From the NCBI RefSeq assembly GCF_004193775.1, contig NC_041003.1, positions 24,358,685-24,422,684 on the forward strand: a DNA stretch of 64,000 bases, in the 5' to 3' direction. The notes under the pieces were generated by a model. The model did not search any database. It was not told the origin of the DNA and saw only the letters and a program-made list of their open reading frames with translations. Made by a program: the position numbers and the translations under genes. Origin of the DNA: Glycine soja (Eukaryota > Streptophyta > Magnoliopsida > Fabales > Fabaceae). Below, piece after piece: positions 47,844 to 57,917 of the stretch; within the stretch, counting starts at the first letter, position 1, and every line of letters begins with the position of its first letter.

Positions 47844-47938
47844 CTTGCTCCTAGGACTAAATCTATTTGGTGTTCTATTCCCCTTAAAGGAAGTTGCCCA
47901 GGGGGTATCTCTTTGGGAAATATATCACCAAATTCATG
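46286..47938. repeat. Complex inverted duplication at the B/C junction
   Basis: 46304-46496 is the inverted copy of about 47745-47938 (near-identical arms of about 193 bp, covering element C pol plus the LTR end), and about 46045-46287 is inverted at about 47500-47744. A 20-bp element C segment (46286-46306) also recurs at 46352-46373. Junctions show 2-5 bp of shared sequence (TTTAA, AAT, AA). Confidence 0.85.
46974..47405 (-). CDS. Second copy of the acidic 143-aa LTR ORF (inverted LTR part)
   Basis: Minus strand, start at 47405, stop at 46974. Same length as 38252-38683 with four substitutions (S to C, F to S, A to V, E to K) and no stop. The upstream CTTGTAG is also conserved. Confidence 0.45.
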   Translation of the reverse strand: MAAQLIHDRVEMECLEGVWETLEGNARCQFQGTIRFTTTSLVHPEEPARTLQHTMEWILPTPTPYRLVEPVQVIEVTSSEEDPEEDLEEQPPEPVVDALDFPEGDEDPLPKVDSPKDVMSASEADSTEESGPGGIATSGGSSS

Positions 47939-49888
47939 TAAGAGTTCTTGGACCTTTGGGGGTAAGGTCTCAAATGTAGGAATTGTGGCAATGCAAAGGG
48001 ATGTTTCCCTTGATAGGAGAAGGTAGAAAGATTGTTTAAGAAGGAGTGCTCTTTTAATATCACCTTTTGTTGCAAAATGATTTTCCTTCTTAACAATCTT
48101 CTTGGAGGAATCCTTTCCCTCTTTCTCCTTCCCCTTGGCCGTTGAAGACAAGGCCTTACTATCCTTCTTTTTCTTTTGTTTTTCTACTTTTTCTTCCTCA
48201 TTCCTCTTATCTTTCATAGTTAGTTAATCTTTGGCCACCTATGAAGGCGCTTGAGGATGCAACACAAATTTAGTGCCAAGATGGGTTAGGGTAATCTCAT
48301 TAGTTAGGCCATTATAAATGATCTTCCTATCAAATTGTCACGGCCTTCCTAAAAAAACATGTCCTGCCTCCATGGGAACTATATCACAATTAACTTCATC
48401 CTTATATGCCCCAATGGAGAAAGGTACCTTCACTTGTTGGTTAACTATCATTTCCCCTTGCTCATTGAGCCATTGAAGTTTATAAGGGTGGGGAATGATA
48501 GTGAGGATCAACTTGGAAACTAATCTTGTGCTACAACAATTACAACAAGATCCACTATCCACAATGAGAGAACAAGTTTTATCTAAAATTTTGCATCTTG
48601 TATGAAAGATGTTCTCTCTTTGGGATTGAGATAGATCACAAGATTTACCTCCAAGGAGCCTTCTAACCATTAAGAGGTCACCTTCTTCATGGGGGTAGAC
48701 TTCCTCACTAGACTCTTCACCCCTTACATCATCTTCACTTCCACTAGAGGAAGAGGAAGAAGTAGTCTCCTCTTGACTACTATAAATGTCTTGACCCCTC
48801 ATAATCATGGTTTTCTTTGTGGGGCATTGAGAGGCAATGTGACCTCTCCCAAGAAATTTGAAGCATTTAATGTTGCTAGTCCTTCCTTGGGAACTAGTCT
48901 TAGGGGTGGATTTCTCTATGGTCATACCCTTATCTTCCTTGGGTTTCGAAGGTGCAGCCCCCAAAATTCCTTGGGCTTGGTCCTTCCTTGGCTAAGAGTG
49001 AAAGCCATAAGATTTTGAAGAAGGCTTTCTTTTAAGTTGTTGCTCCACTCTTATACAAAGTTGGACTAGCTCATCTAGGTCCCTATATGGAAAGAGTTCA
49101 ACCTTATCCCTCACTTCCATATTAAGCCCACTAAGGAACCTAGCTATGCTTGTTCTTTCCTCCTCCCTAAGTCCAGCTCTTAAAAGGAGTAGTTCCATTT
49201 GTTGTCTATATTCTCCAACACTCATACCCCATTGTCTAAACCTTTGGAGCTTGTCCCTAAGCTCCCTTTCATAGTAGGAGGGAATGTGCCTCTTCCTAAG
49301 GGCACTCTTAAGATCATTCCAATACTCTACTGGAGGATCCCCATGAATCCTTCGTTCCCTAACAAGGGAAGTCCACCAATAGAGGCCATACCCTTGAAAG
49401 CTAAGGGCAGCCAATGGAACTTTTCTCTCTTTGCTAATATGATGGCAAGCAAAGAGTTGTTCAACCTTCATTTCCCAATCTAAGTAGGCCTCAACATTAT
49501 CTTTTCCATGGAAATATGGGAGGCTAATGTTAACCTCTTGAGGCCTTCTATCCTTTTCTTTTCTTTGGGAGTGATGTTTAGTATGTGAACTATGGCGCCC
49601 TCTATAATAGTCGCTAAGTTCTTCACTTAAACTCTTGCAAGAGTCATGACTACTATAAGAGGCATGTTTTTCTCTTTTCATTTCTTTCATTATTTTTCTT
49701 CTTTCTTCCTCTCTTATTTTCTCTCTTTCATCTTGACTTATTTCTTCCACTCTTTTTTTTCCTTTTTCTTTTCTCTCTTGTTTTTCTTTCCACGACTTAA
49801 GGGATCTCAACTCATCTAATATCTTATACAAGGAGTCCTTAGGAGTAGAACCCTCACCATTAACACTAGATGAAGAATGAAGACTCAT
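47849..49888 (-). pseudogene. Element C gag-protease and start of pol
   Basis: Minus strand, one frame from 49888 leftwards. Gag (MSLHSSSSVNGEG, Lys/Glu-rich segment, YFHGKDNVEAYLDWE, MSVGEYRQQMELL) is interrupted by a TAG at about 48989 where element A has Tyr. Zinc knuckle CFKFLGRGHIASQC has lost its second Cys. Protease: CSLIVDSGSCCNCCSTRLV, PHPYKLQWLNEQGE, VFLGRP then a stop where Trp is expected (48338). A Lys-rich linker and LHEFGDIFPKEIPPG, IEHQIDLVLGAS lead to the element B insertion at 47848. Confidence 0.9.
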
Positions 49889-51755
49889 GTTGGTTCCTAA
49901 GTTATGGTTCTTTCTTGCTGGGGGTTTGAAAAAAATTGGTAAAAGAAACTATGGTTGAAACTAGCCAAAATAAACACTAAAAGAGGTGTGAAAGATAAGG
50001 TAAAAAGTAATTGGTAAAAGGCAAGCTATCTAGGCAGTTTGACAATGGAGGGTAAAGGAAATAAGCTATGAAAGTAAGAAAGAAGTTAAAGTGCAAGAAA
50101 TACAAACTAGGCGGATCCTAAGAATGTTTGGATGACCTCATTTAAGGTACCCAACAAAACACTCAATATCCTAAGGCAAAATTGCCTAAAATTATTACAC
50201 ACAAATGGAAGTAGGGTGACCTATTGGAGGCTCCCAACTTACTTCCAATGAAAGGCCTTTTTGTTACAAAGTTTGAAAGCAAAGAAAATTGCCAATTACA
50301 AATTACAAAACAAAAAGTCCTCGATTTTGGTGGGTATTCTCTCTTTTGTGTTTCACTCAATTTGGAGTGCTTCTTATTCCAATAGCTCTTAAGGTGGTTG
50401 GCCCTTTGCTACTTATTCCAATGCCCTATATGGCAACTCACAAACGAGGAATCAAAGAGACAAGCAATAACTAAAGACCAAAAAATGAGATGAAAGCTAA
50501 ACCAAAAGAGTTTTGACAAGACAAATTTCCAAGCATGATTCAACAATTAAATCAATGAAAAGCACATAAAAGCAAGCTAGGACTCAAAGAAAAACTTAGA
50601 ATGGCTCTAGAGTAGAGTAAAAAAAACTAAAAAAGAAAACTCAAGAACCCTCTAGTTTTGGCACTTGTTTTCACAATAATTTTCAATTGAAATTTCAGAA
50701 CTAGGATTGGTATAAAATAGGCACCAATTATAGAACAAATTTTGAGCCAAAACAACAAGCACACTTCCCTTTCACTTCTTTTTTTTTCCTGGACACTAAT
50801 TTTTCTGGCAACTTGTGTGATTTTTCTTATTTTTTCCATCAATCCAAATCGCTTGGTTCTTTTTTTATAATTTTGGTCCAGATGTCTAGAAAATTCTGTA
50901 AACATTTCAGCTCAAAACACGTAGTGACCAACTCCCAATAATTTATACAAGTTCGTTTGTTCAAGCTGCCAGCACCAGCGATTTCAACCTAGAAATCAAG
51001 AGTAGTGTTTATGTTGCTTAAGGCTTGGATAGTTATAATTTGTGTTTGCTTATGCTCAATTATCTTGAATAAAACAATTCAAGAGAGCTTAAGACTTATT
51101 TGATTCACAAATCCAGCCACAACTCAGCACCACAACTAAACTTCATCATAGGCATCATGTAGGAAACTTAGAAAACAAAAAAAAAAAGAGTTCAACAACA
51201 AGACTACTTCTAGGAATTGATTTAGAACATGTTATGAACTAAATAACATGCATGAATTAGACTCAAAATTCAAAAGATAGGCTAAGAATGACAAGAATAC
51301 ATGAACAAATGTATCTAGAATTCATTAAACAAAAAAAAAATTCAACACAAACTTAGAGCATAATGTGACAATTACTATGACTAAACATGACTCCAAGACA
51401 ACATGGATTAAGTGATTTACACTTAGATTTTTCTATTTTTTTTTCTAATCAATATTTTGGAAGGAAATTTAGATCTAAAGGTTCAGCAAAAGAATTTTAT
51501 GAATGAAAATTGATAGAACCTAAAATCAACACAAAAACAAGATTCAAGAGTAGATCTACAAAATTTGAACCATAGAAATGCAAGGACAAGTGTAGATCTA
51601 AGATTTAATCGGTTTTTTTTTAATCTACTCTAAACAGCACAAAACCACAAGACAATGGAGGATATACATGGAGAATAAGATGAAGAACAAGGAATTAAAG
51701 AGAATTCACCGAACAAAAGATAGAGGAAGCTAAAGAACATAACCTAGATGAAGAT
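49889..51755 (-). other. Non-coding leader of element C
   Basis: No credible gene; aligns with the element A leader (11325-13217). Confidence 0.75.
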
Positions 51756-51767
51756 GCTCTAATACCA
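51756..51767 (-). other. Primer-binding site of element C
   Basis: Minus strand TGGTATTAGAGC, one change from the initiator-Met tRNA PBS, two bases inside the LTR. Confidence 0.8.
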
Positions 51768-51769
51768 CA

Positions 51770-52744
51770 TGATGTAAGCTCCATTGGAGCTTGTAGGCCT
51801 AGGATCTTCTTCATCAATGGATTCCTTTGCTTCTTGGAAGATGAATGGCAGCAGAATGGAGAAGGAAGAGAGAGAGGAGACGCCACTTCAAGGAGAACAT
51901 GAGTCTAGAAGAAGCTCACCACCATAGGAGGCCATGGATAAAAGCTAGGAGGAAGAAGGAGATGAATGAAGGTAGAGGAAGAGAAGAGCACGAAATTTTG
52001 TGCTCTAAAAGAGCTCTGAAATCTGAAGTTTAATTTTCAAATGATCAAAGTTGAAAAAATGCACACACATGACCTCTATTTATAGCCTAAGTGTCACACA
52101 AAATTGGAGGGAAATTTGAATTTCAATTCAAATTTCACTTGAATTTGAAATTGAATTTGTGGAGCCAAAATTTCACTAATTATGATTAGTGAATTTTAGT
52201 TATGGTTCAACCCACTAATCCAAGATCAATTCCAAGATTCTCCACTAAGTGTGCTTAGGTGTCATTAGGCATGTAAAGCATGAAGGACGTGCACAAAGTG
52301 TTACTATATGATGTGGCAGTGGGGTGTAGTAAGCAAATCCTCGCCTCCACCTCTAAAATTTAATTGGATTGGGCTTCTACCAATTCAACTAAATTTATTT
52401 CCAACTACACACATCAAATATTCACTTAGTGCATGTGAAATTACAAAACTACCCCTAATACAAAAACTAGTCTAGGTGCCCTAAAATACAAGGGCTGAAA
52501 AATCCTATATTTCTAGGGTACCCTACCTACATTATGGAGCCCTAAATACAAGGACCAAATATAATGACATCCTAGTCTAATATGTACAAAGATAATTGGA
52601 CCCAACCTTGGCCCATGGGCTTAGAAATCTACCCTAATGTTCATGAGAACCCTAGGGCCTTCTTCAGCTACTCTAGCCCAATCCTCTTGGAGCCTCGTGC
52701 TCATAGCTCTAGTGACTGGTCCCTTCCTAGGGAGGATTGCATCA
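51770..52744 (-). repeat. Element C 5' LTR
   Basis: 975 bp, + strand TGATGTAAGCTCC...GGATTGCATCA, followed by the TSD AGATG. Confidence 0.92.
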
Positions 52745-52746
52745 AG

Positions 52747-52958
52747 ATGTTTGCTACCTGAGATGATGTTTTGCAGTGGCGGTGATTATGAGGTCAGACA
52801 CAAACACTGGTATGAGAAGAAGGACTTCATTTGTGATAATTGGTTGTGAGATGACTGGTCAGTATGGGTCGAGGAAGAAAGATTTTGTTAGAAGAGATAT
52901 TGGGAGTATGAAATGTGGGTGTCCCTTCAAGCTTCATGGAAAACCAGTGGTTGGAGGG
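52747..52958 (+). pseudogene. MULE transposase exon 2, N-terminal fragment
   Basis: Continues exon 1 after element C: MFAT then a stop and DDVLQW, a small deletion/frameshift, then AVIMRSDTNTGMRRRTSFV and KCGCPFKLHGKPVVGG. This is the FAR1-type DNA-binding region with its conserved Cys residues (GCE, KCGCPFKL). It is cut at 52958 by the inverted Athila-like LTR, so the MULE catalytic domain is not in the window. Confidence 0.82.
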
Positions 52959-55389
52959 TGTTCATTTTCCCATATGGTTCCTTTTTCTACAATTTTCAAC
53001 AAATATATTCAAGGGAAATGAAACATCGGAAAGCGCATCGGGTCGTCAAGTATTTAAAATTAAAACGGAGTGATCCAAGTATCAAACTTAGGGAACTTGC
53101 TTAATAGACAGAGCTTTATTCATAAGTAAGGCATTGTTGGAACAACATTGATAATTGATGGTTAAAAATAGAAATTGTTAGTGCTTAGCTTTACTGAGTT
53201 TTAAAAGATTGGCTAAAATTTTGTTAAAACATAAGCACTTAGACAATGAAGGAAAGCTGGAGTTGCTGCACATGATGTCCAACGTTATGTCAAGGAATCA
53301 GATTGGGCTGCACAATGCACAAGGCAAGATAAAATGTCAAATGAAGAATTGAAGCTGCAGGATCCACGATGTCGGATACGATGTCCAGGACATCCTGCCC
53401 GAAAATACTGGACACATAAATCTGTTATATCTTTAACAGATTAATGTGCAGTTAGCAACAGATTTGGCGATCTATCTTTAGGAACGAATTAAAAGATAAT
53501 TAAAGTTCGAATTACAAACTTGAATAGTTCGTTCAGGGATTAAAGATTAAAGATAAAAACTAAAAGATCAAACTTTATCTTTTAGATCTTTAAGTGCAGA
53601 TTTTTCAGGAGAATGATAGATCTTATCCAGCGCAAGTTGTTGCAGCCCAGATACGCACACTGCTATATAAACATGAAGGCTGCACGAGTTTTCTACCAAG
53701 TCCGAGATTGAAGAGTTATTTTGTGAGTTTTGGGACTTGAGTGTTTTGTGAGCCACCTTGATGTTACCCTAACATCAAGTGTTGGACCTGAGTGTGTAGA
53801 GTTGATCTCTATTGTTCAGAGAGCAATCTCTGGTGTGTCTTTGATTTGTTTGTAAACACGGGTGAGTGATTGAGAGGGAGTGAGAGGGGTTCTCATATCT
53901 AAGAGTGGCTCTTAGGTAGAAGTTGCATGGGTAGTGATTAGGTGAGAAGGTTGTATACAGTGGCTGTTAGATCTTCGAACTAATACTATTCTAGTGGATT
54001 TCCTCCCTGGCTTGGTAGCCCCCAGATGTAGGTGACGTTGCACCGAACTGGGTTAACAATTCTCTTGTGTTATTTACTTGTTTAATCTGTTCATACTGTC
54101 ATATATAACCTGCATGCTCTGAAGCGGGATGTCGTGACATCCTGTACGACATCTGTCCTCAGTATCAAAATTTCAGAAATAAACTACTTCTATGGTAAAA
54201 ATAGTAAATGCAAGTAAGTAAAAGTTGACAGCCGTAGGTAAAAGTTTTGGGTCTTTCTAACAAACAAGTTGATGCATATGAAGATATTTCTCTAATTAAT
54301 CATGTTCTTGTGTTCTATGTTGTAGCCTAAAGTACCAAACCTTGACCCCTCGTAAGTTTTGACTAATTTCATCAAAGCTTCATCCGCAGATCCCTCTTGT
54401 AAGACTAGGCTTAACTTAAATAGCATTATCATCACAGCATATTCAGAAAACTAAAACCTCACAATCCATCCCTGGTAATGTAGTTATTTAGTCACCTAAC
54501 AGTACACACAAATGGGTGATCAGACCAAGAGCATGCAGTAATTAAGCATTGAAAGAAGCATTGAACACACAAAACACAATTAATTAGATATTAAAAGTAA
54601 TTACATCAGTTGTTCCTTAGAAATCCCCAACAAGGGTGTTTAGCCAGCCATTACAGAAAAACCCTAACACAAATGAGATTGAAAGTACAGAATAATTGTT
54701 CCTTACACAAGAAGGGGGATCCCTCCTCCTCTTCTCAGCACCTCACAATCACTCTATAGCCCACTAATCTCTCTCTAATTGAAGAACCCTAGGCTTCTCT
54801 GCAAAGCTGCTCCTCTTGTTGCCTCCAAAGCTTCTATCTCGAAATTAGCACTGTGGTGTACTTGCTTTGGAATTCTGTAATGCTAACTAAAATTGTGTAC
54901 CCTAATTCTGCACAAGACAGGCTTTAAATAGGCTCTGAATCCGCAACATTGCGCTTAGCGCCACCTTCGCCCTTAGCGCGAGTTAGTCGATTTGAGTTTA
55001 GCGCCAATCATGCGCTGAGCCTAGCTAAAGAAAACCATCGCGCTTAGCAAGTGGATCTCGCGCTTAGTGCGCGGCCTTGATATTTATGCTCTGCAAGATT
55101 CTTCTATCGTGCTAAGCGCACTCAAGCTACGCTTTGCGTTGGATGCGCGCTGAGCCCAAATGGTGAGCTGAGCACAACTACCACTTTAGCACTTCAAGAC
55201 TTAGCCTCTTTTAACCTGAAATTGAACAGATTTCATCATTAAATCAAATGGAAAATATTCTAGAGATAGTTATGACAATAAAACAAGATTTATTTACAAA
55301 TCCCTAGAAAATAACTATAAATTGGGGAAACTATACAAGTTTTGGAAAATGTTTTCTATACAAAAGTTAGTAGTATAAGACGACTAACA
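52959..55389 (-). repeat. Athila-like LTR, inverted, with a nested solo LTR
   Basis: Reverse complement of 1899-3311: + strand TGTTCATTTTCCC...CGACTAACA. Without the 1000-bp insertion and its 5-bp TSD it is 1426 bp. Left flank (GAGGG) and right flank (AGAAG) do not match, neither a PPT nor a PBS adjoins it, and the flanks belong to unrelated elements (MULE and gag), so it is an LTR left after recombination or deletion. Confidence 0.85.
53176..54175 (+). mobile_element. Solo LTR, 1000 bp, TSD GAAAT
   Basis: Starts TGTTAGTGCTTAGC, ends CAAAATTTCA; perfect TSD GAAAT at 53171-53175 and 54176-54180. The empty site is seen in the other Athila-like LTR (about 3095-3110). A TATA box TATATAA lies at 53664-53670 on the + strand. 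It carries several GATGTC/GACATC repeats in both orientations (53270-53395, 54128-54160). No coding DNA; the style resembles Copia LTRs, but that is inference. Confidence 0.92.
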
Positions 55390-55390
55390 A

Positions 55391-55639
55391 GAAGCTAAGA
55401 GGTGGCTTCACTCGTTCAAAGGCAACAGTCTTAAGACTTGGGATGAAGTGGTTGAGAAATTTCTGAAGAAGTATTTCCCGGACTCTAAGCCTGCAGAAGG
55501 AAAAGCAACCATCTCTTCTTTTCACCAACTTCCTGATGAATCCCAGAGTGAGGCCTTAGAAAGATTTCGTGATCTATTGAGAAAGACGCCCACTAACAGA
55601 TTCTCAGAACCAATTCAGCTCTACATTTTTATTGATGGG
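55391..55639 (+). pseudogene. Athila-like gag fragment
   Basis: Open frame EAKRWLHSFKGNSLKTWDEV, KKYFPDSKPAEGKATISSFH, LERFRDLLRKTPTNRFSEP, ending IFIDG where the Ogre-family LTR starts. This is the core retrotransposon-gag domain as seen in Athila-like elements. Both ends are lost. Confidence 0.8.
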
Positions 55640-57208
55640 TGTCATACCCTAATTTCGTCCGGGGATTATTATTTGATGATATACAACATTTGCTTGGCCG
55701 CTTCGAGATACTTGGCGCCCTTTGTTTCACAATATGTGAAGTCCCGAGACGTGCCGAAACTCAAAAGGAAGCAGGCTTACACGATCCGTGAAAATTCCGT
55801 AAGGTGTCGGAAATCAAAGGAGGTGTTTTTTCGCAATCCGTGAGTTTTCGTAACTTCTTCAAAAGCTAAAAAAGAGTAAATACATAATCCGTAAGGATTC
55901 GTAACCTTGCAGAAGGAAAATAAGTATCGTTACGAAATTCGTAAAGTTTCGTAACGTTACGGAAAAAGAATTACGAAAAAAGGTAAATGGGGTGCATTTA
56001 GTAAAAAGGGGGGGTACAAATAGCAATCAGGCCCACTTGGGTCTTCTAGATTCTTCCTCCAGAAGGCTGTTGCTTCTGGAGGAAGCAACCTTGCTCGCCT
56101 GGGCGAGCTGGGTGGAAAGCTCCTCCCCTATTTTGCTATAAATAGGGGGAGGAGTGAAGAGAGAAAGGGTTCAGCCTTCTTGGCACTTCTTATTCTCTCG
56201 AAATTGCTGAGGTAAATTGTTTCCGTGAAGAAAATCCAAGCCGAGGCGCTTCCGTAACGTTTCCGTGAGTAATTACGCGAAGATTTTCAACCGTTCTTCG
56301 ACATTCATCGTTCGTTCTTCGTTTTCTTCAGTCTTCAATTGGTAAGTACCCCAAACCGAGCTTTTCAATTCATTCTATGTACCCGTGGTGGTCCACATTT
56401 TGTTTCATGTATTTTTATTCTTGTTTTCATTTACTTTCCGTACCCCGTTTTGACGTGCTTCAGTCATTTATTTAAGTCGTTTCTCGCCTAATCTAAAATT
56501 AAAATAAATTTCCACCGATCATTTATTTAAGTCGTGCCGTAACCACATTGGAAATCAAAAAAGAGGTAAAATAATAATATAATAATCAAAAAAATATCTT
56601 TTAGTAAAATGAAGCACAAAAATCAATCGGATGTTTTCTCTTTGGGATTTCTCATTCTTAATTGAATTGACTAATAACAAAAGCGAAACTAAGGCTAAAA
56701 TCAATTCGCCAAGTCAAGCTCGTCCACCAAAAAATCACTAAAAAAGGATTTGAAAGTTTTATCTCAGCTTTTTCTTACCAAGTTAAATGGATCATTTTTA
56801 AAGGCCCAACACCTTTAAGTGATCACCTTTCAAGTAAAAGAATCGCTTGATTCACGCTTAAGAAAGAACTACGTAGGTCTGATTTCCTCTTCGATGGAGG
56901 GTACGTAGGAGCAAAAGCCCTGCTTTTGTCGACCTCAAAAAATAAAAAGAAATAAAAGGTGCTAATACCTTCCTCAATTCTAAAAAATAGGTTGTTGTCC
57001 TTTGAGACAAACGTGAGAGGTGCTAATACCTTCCTCAAACGTAAATACAACTCCCGAACTTAGAATTTTCATTTTGACCGGTTTCCTTCGGTTTTCCTGA
57101 TGTTTTCCACAAATAAACGTTGGTGGCGACTCCGCGCATCTTTCCTCCTTTGGAAAGCGCACCCGTGAGCCTCGCTTTCGCTCGCCCGCAAAAGGGCATG
57201 TTGCGACA
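55640..57208 (+). repeat. 5' LTR of the Ogre-like element
   Basis: 1569 bp, TGTCATACCC...TTGCGACA. Closest in structure to the solo LTR at 7939-9537. Near 56960-57030 a short block (GGTGCTAATACCTTCCTCAA) is present twice. Confidence 0.92.
56093..56144 (+). promoter_or_regulatory. LTR promoter: palindrome plus TATA box
   Basis: GCTCGCCTGGGCGAGC at 56093-56108 and TATAAATA at 56137-56144, the same spacing as at 8390-8441. Confidence 0.6.
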
Positions 57209-57210
57209 GT

Positions 57211-57228
57211 TGGCGACTCCACTGGGGA
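57211..57228 (+). other. Primer-binding site of the Ogre-like element
   Basis: TGGCGACTCCACTGGGGA begins two bases after the LTR. I do not assign the tRNA. The leader 57229-57917 has no gene. Confidence 0.65.
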
Positions 57229-57917
57229 CCTTTTTGTGAGTTAGGCCTATTCTGAAGGAATTGTGGAATTATGAAACCTTGTGTGTGCATTTATTGAACT
57301 ATGTAAAATGTAAATAACTGTTGTCTATTTCGCATTCTTTACACTGCATTCTAAGCACCCACGGTTTTGAGTAAAAAAGGGGCCCTATACCCGGGTTCAT
57401 GGGAATTTAAGGAGTGGAGGTGAATCTATCATCATGCTAGGTCTCCGACTTGCTTGATAATAGTGAAACCTCGTCTAGAGCTTTCTCTCTTTATAATGTG
57501 TTGTCGCTGGTATTCCATACCGCCACAATATTATTATCTTGAGTGATGATACCTCTAGAAAACAGCCGTGTGAGTTATGAATTGTTGGGGAGTAGTTATT
57601 AGAGACCCCTAGATATTGTCCTATAGGTTCCCAAATAGGGGCAAAGAGCAAACACGCTCCGTGCCATTCGTTCTCATGTATTTTTTGGTAAATAGCACTA
57701 GTTTATAGTTTTGCTAGTGATGTTTGGTTTCTTTAGAGTAATACGTAACCTTTTTAATGCTACGTTGAGGCGCCATCATGCCCAAAACGTAGCATTAAAA
57801 TTGGATCTCTGCGGTCTCGTATGTGTGAATTACCCCTTTGTGTTGTTTTCTTTCCGTTCCATGCATACGCATTGCATCATTCATGTCAGAGTCTTGATCC
57901 ACCCCTTTTTTAGGTAA

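Larger units (their letters stand above)
32357..52744 (-). mobile_element. Element C: minus-strand Ty3/gypsy retrotransposon split by element B
   Basis: LTRs of identical length (975 bp: 32357-33331 and 51770-52744) and a perfect TSD AGATG (32352-32356, 52745-52749). The left LTR begins AG instead of TG. On the minus strand: 5' LTR, PBS, 1.9-kb leader, gag, protease, RT, RNase H, integrase, PPT, 3' LTR. Element B occupies 35431-47843 within the protease-RT linker. Same family as element A, but retains most of pol. Confidence 0.93.

Noticed and set aside
52776..53021. 81-codon frame continuing the MULE fragment
   Set aside because: Residues after KPVVGG come from the Athila-like LTR, so the real fragment ends at 52958.
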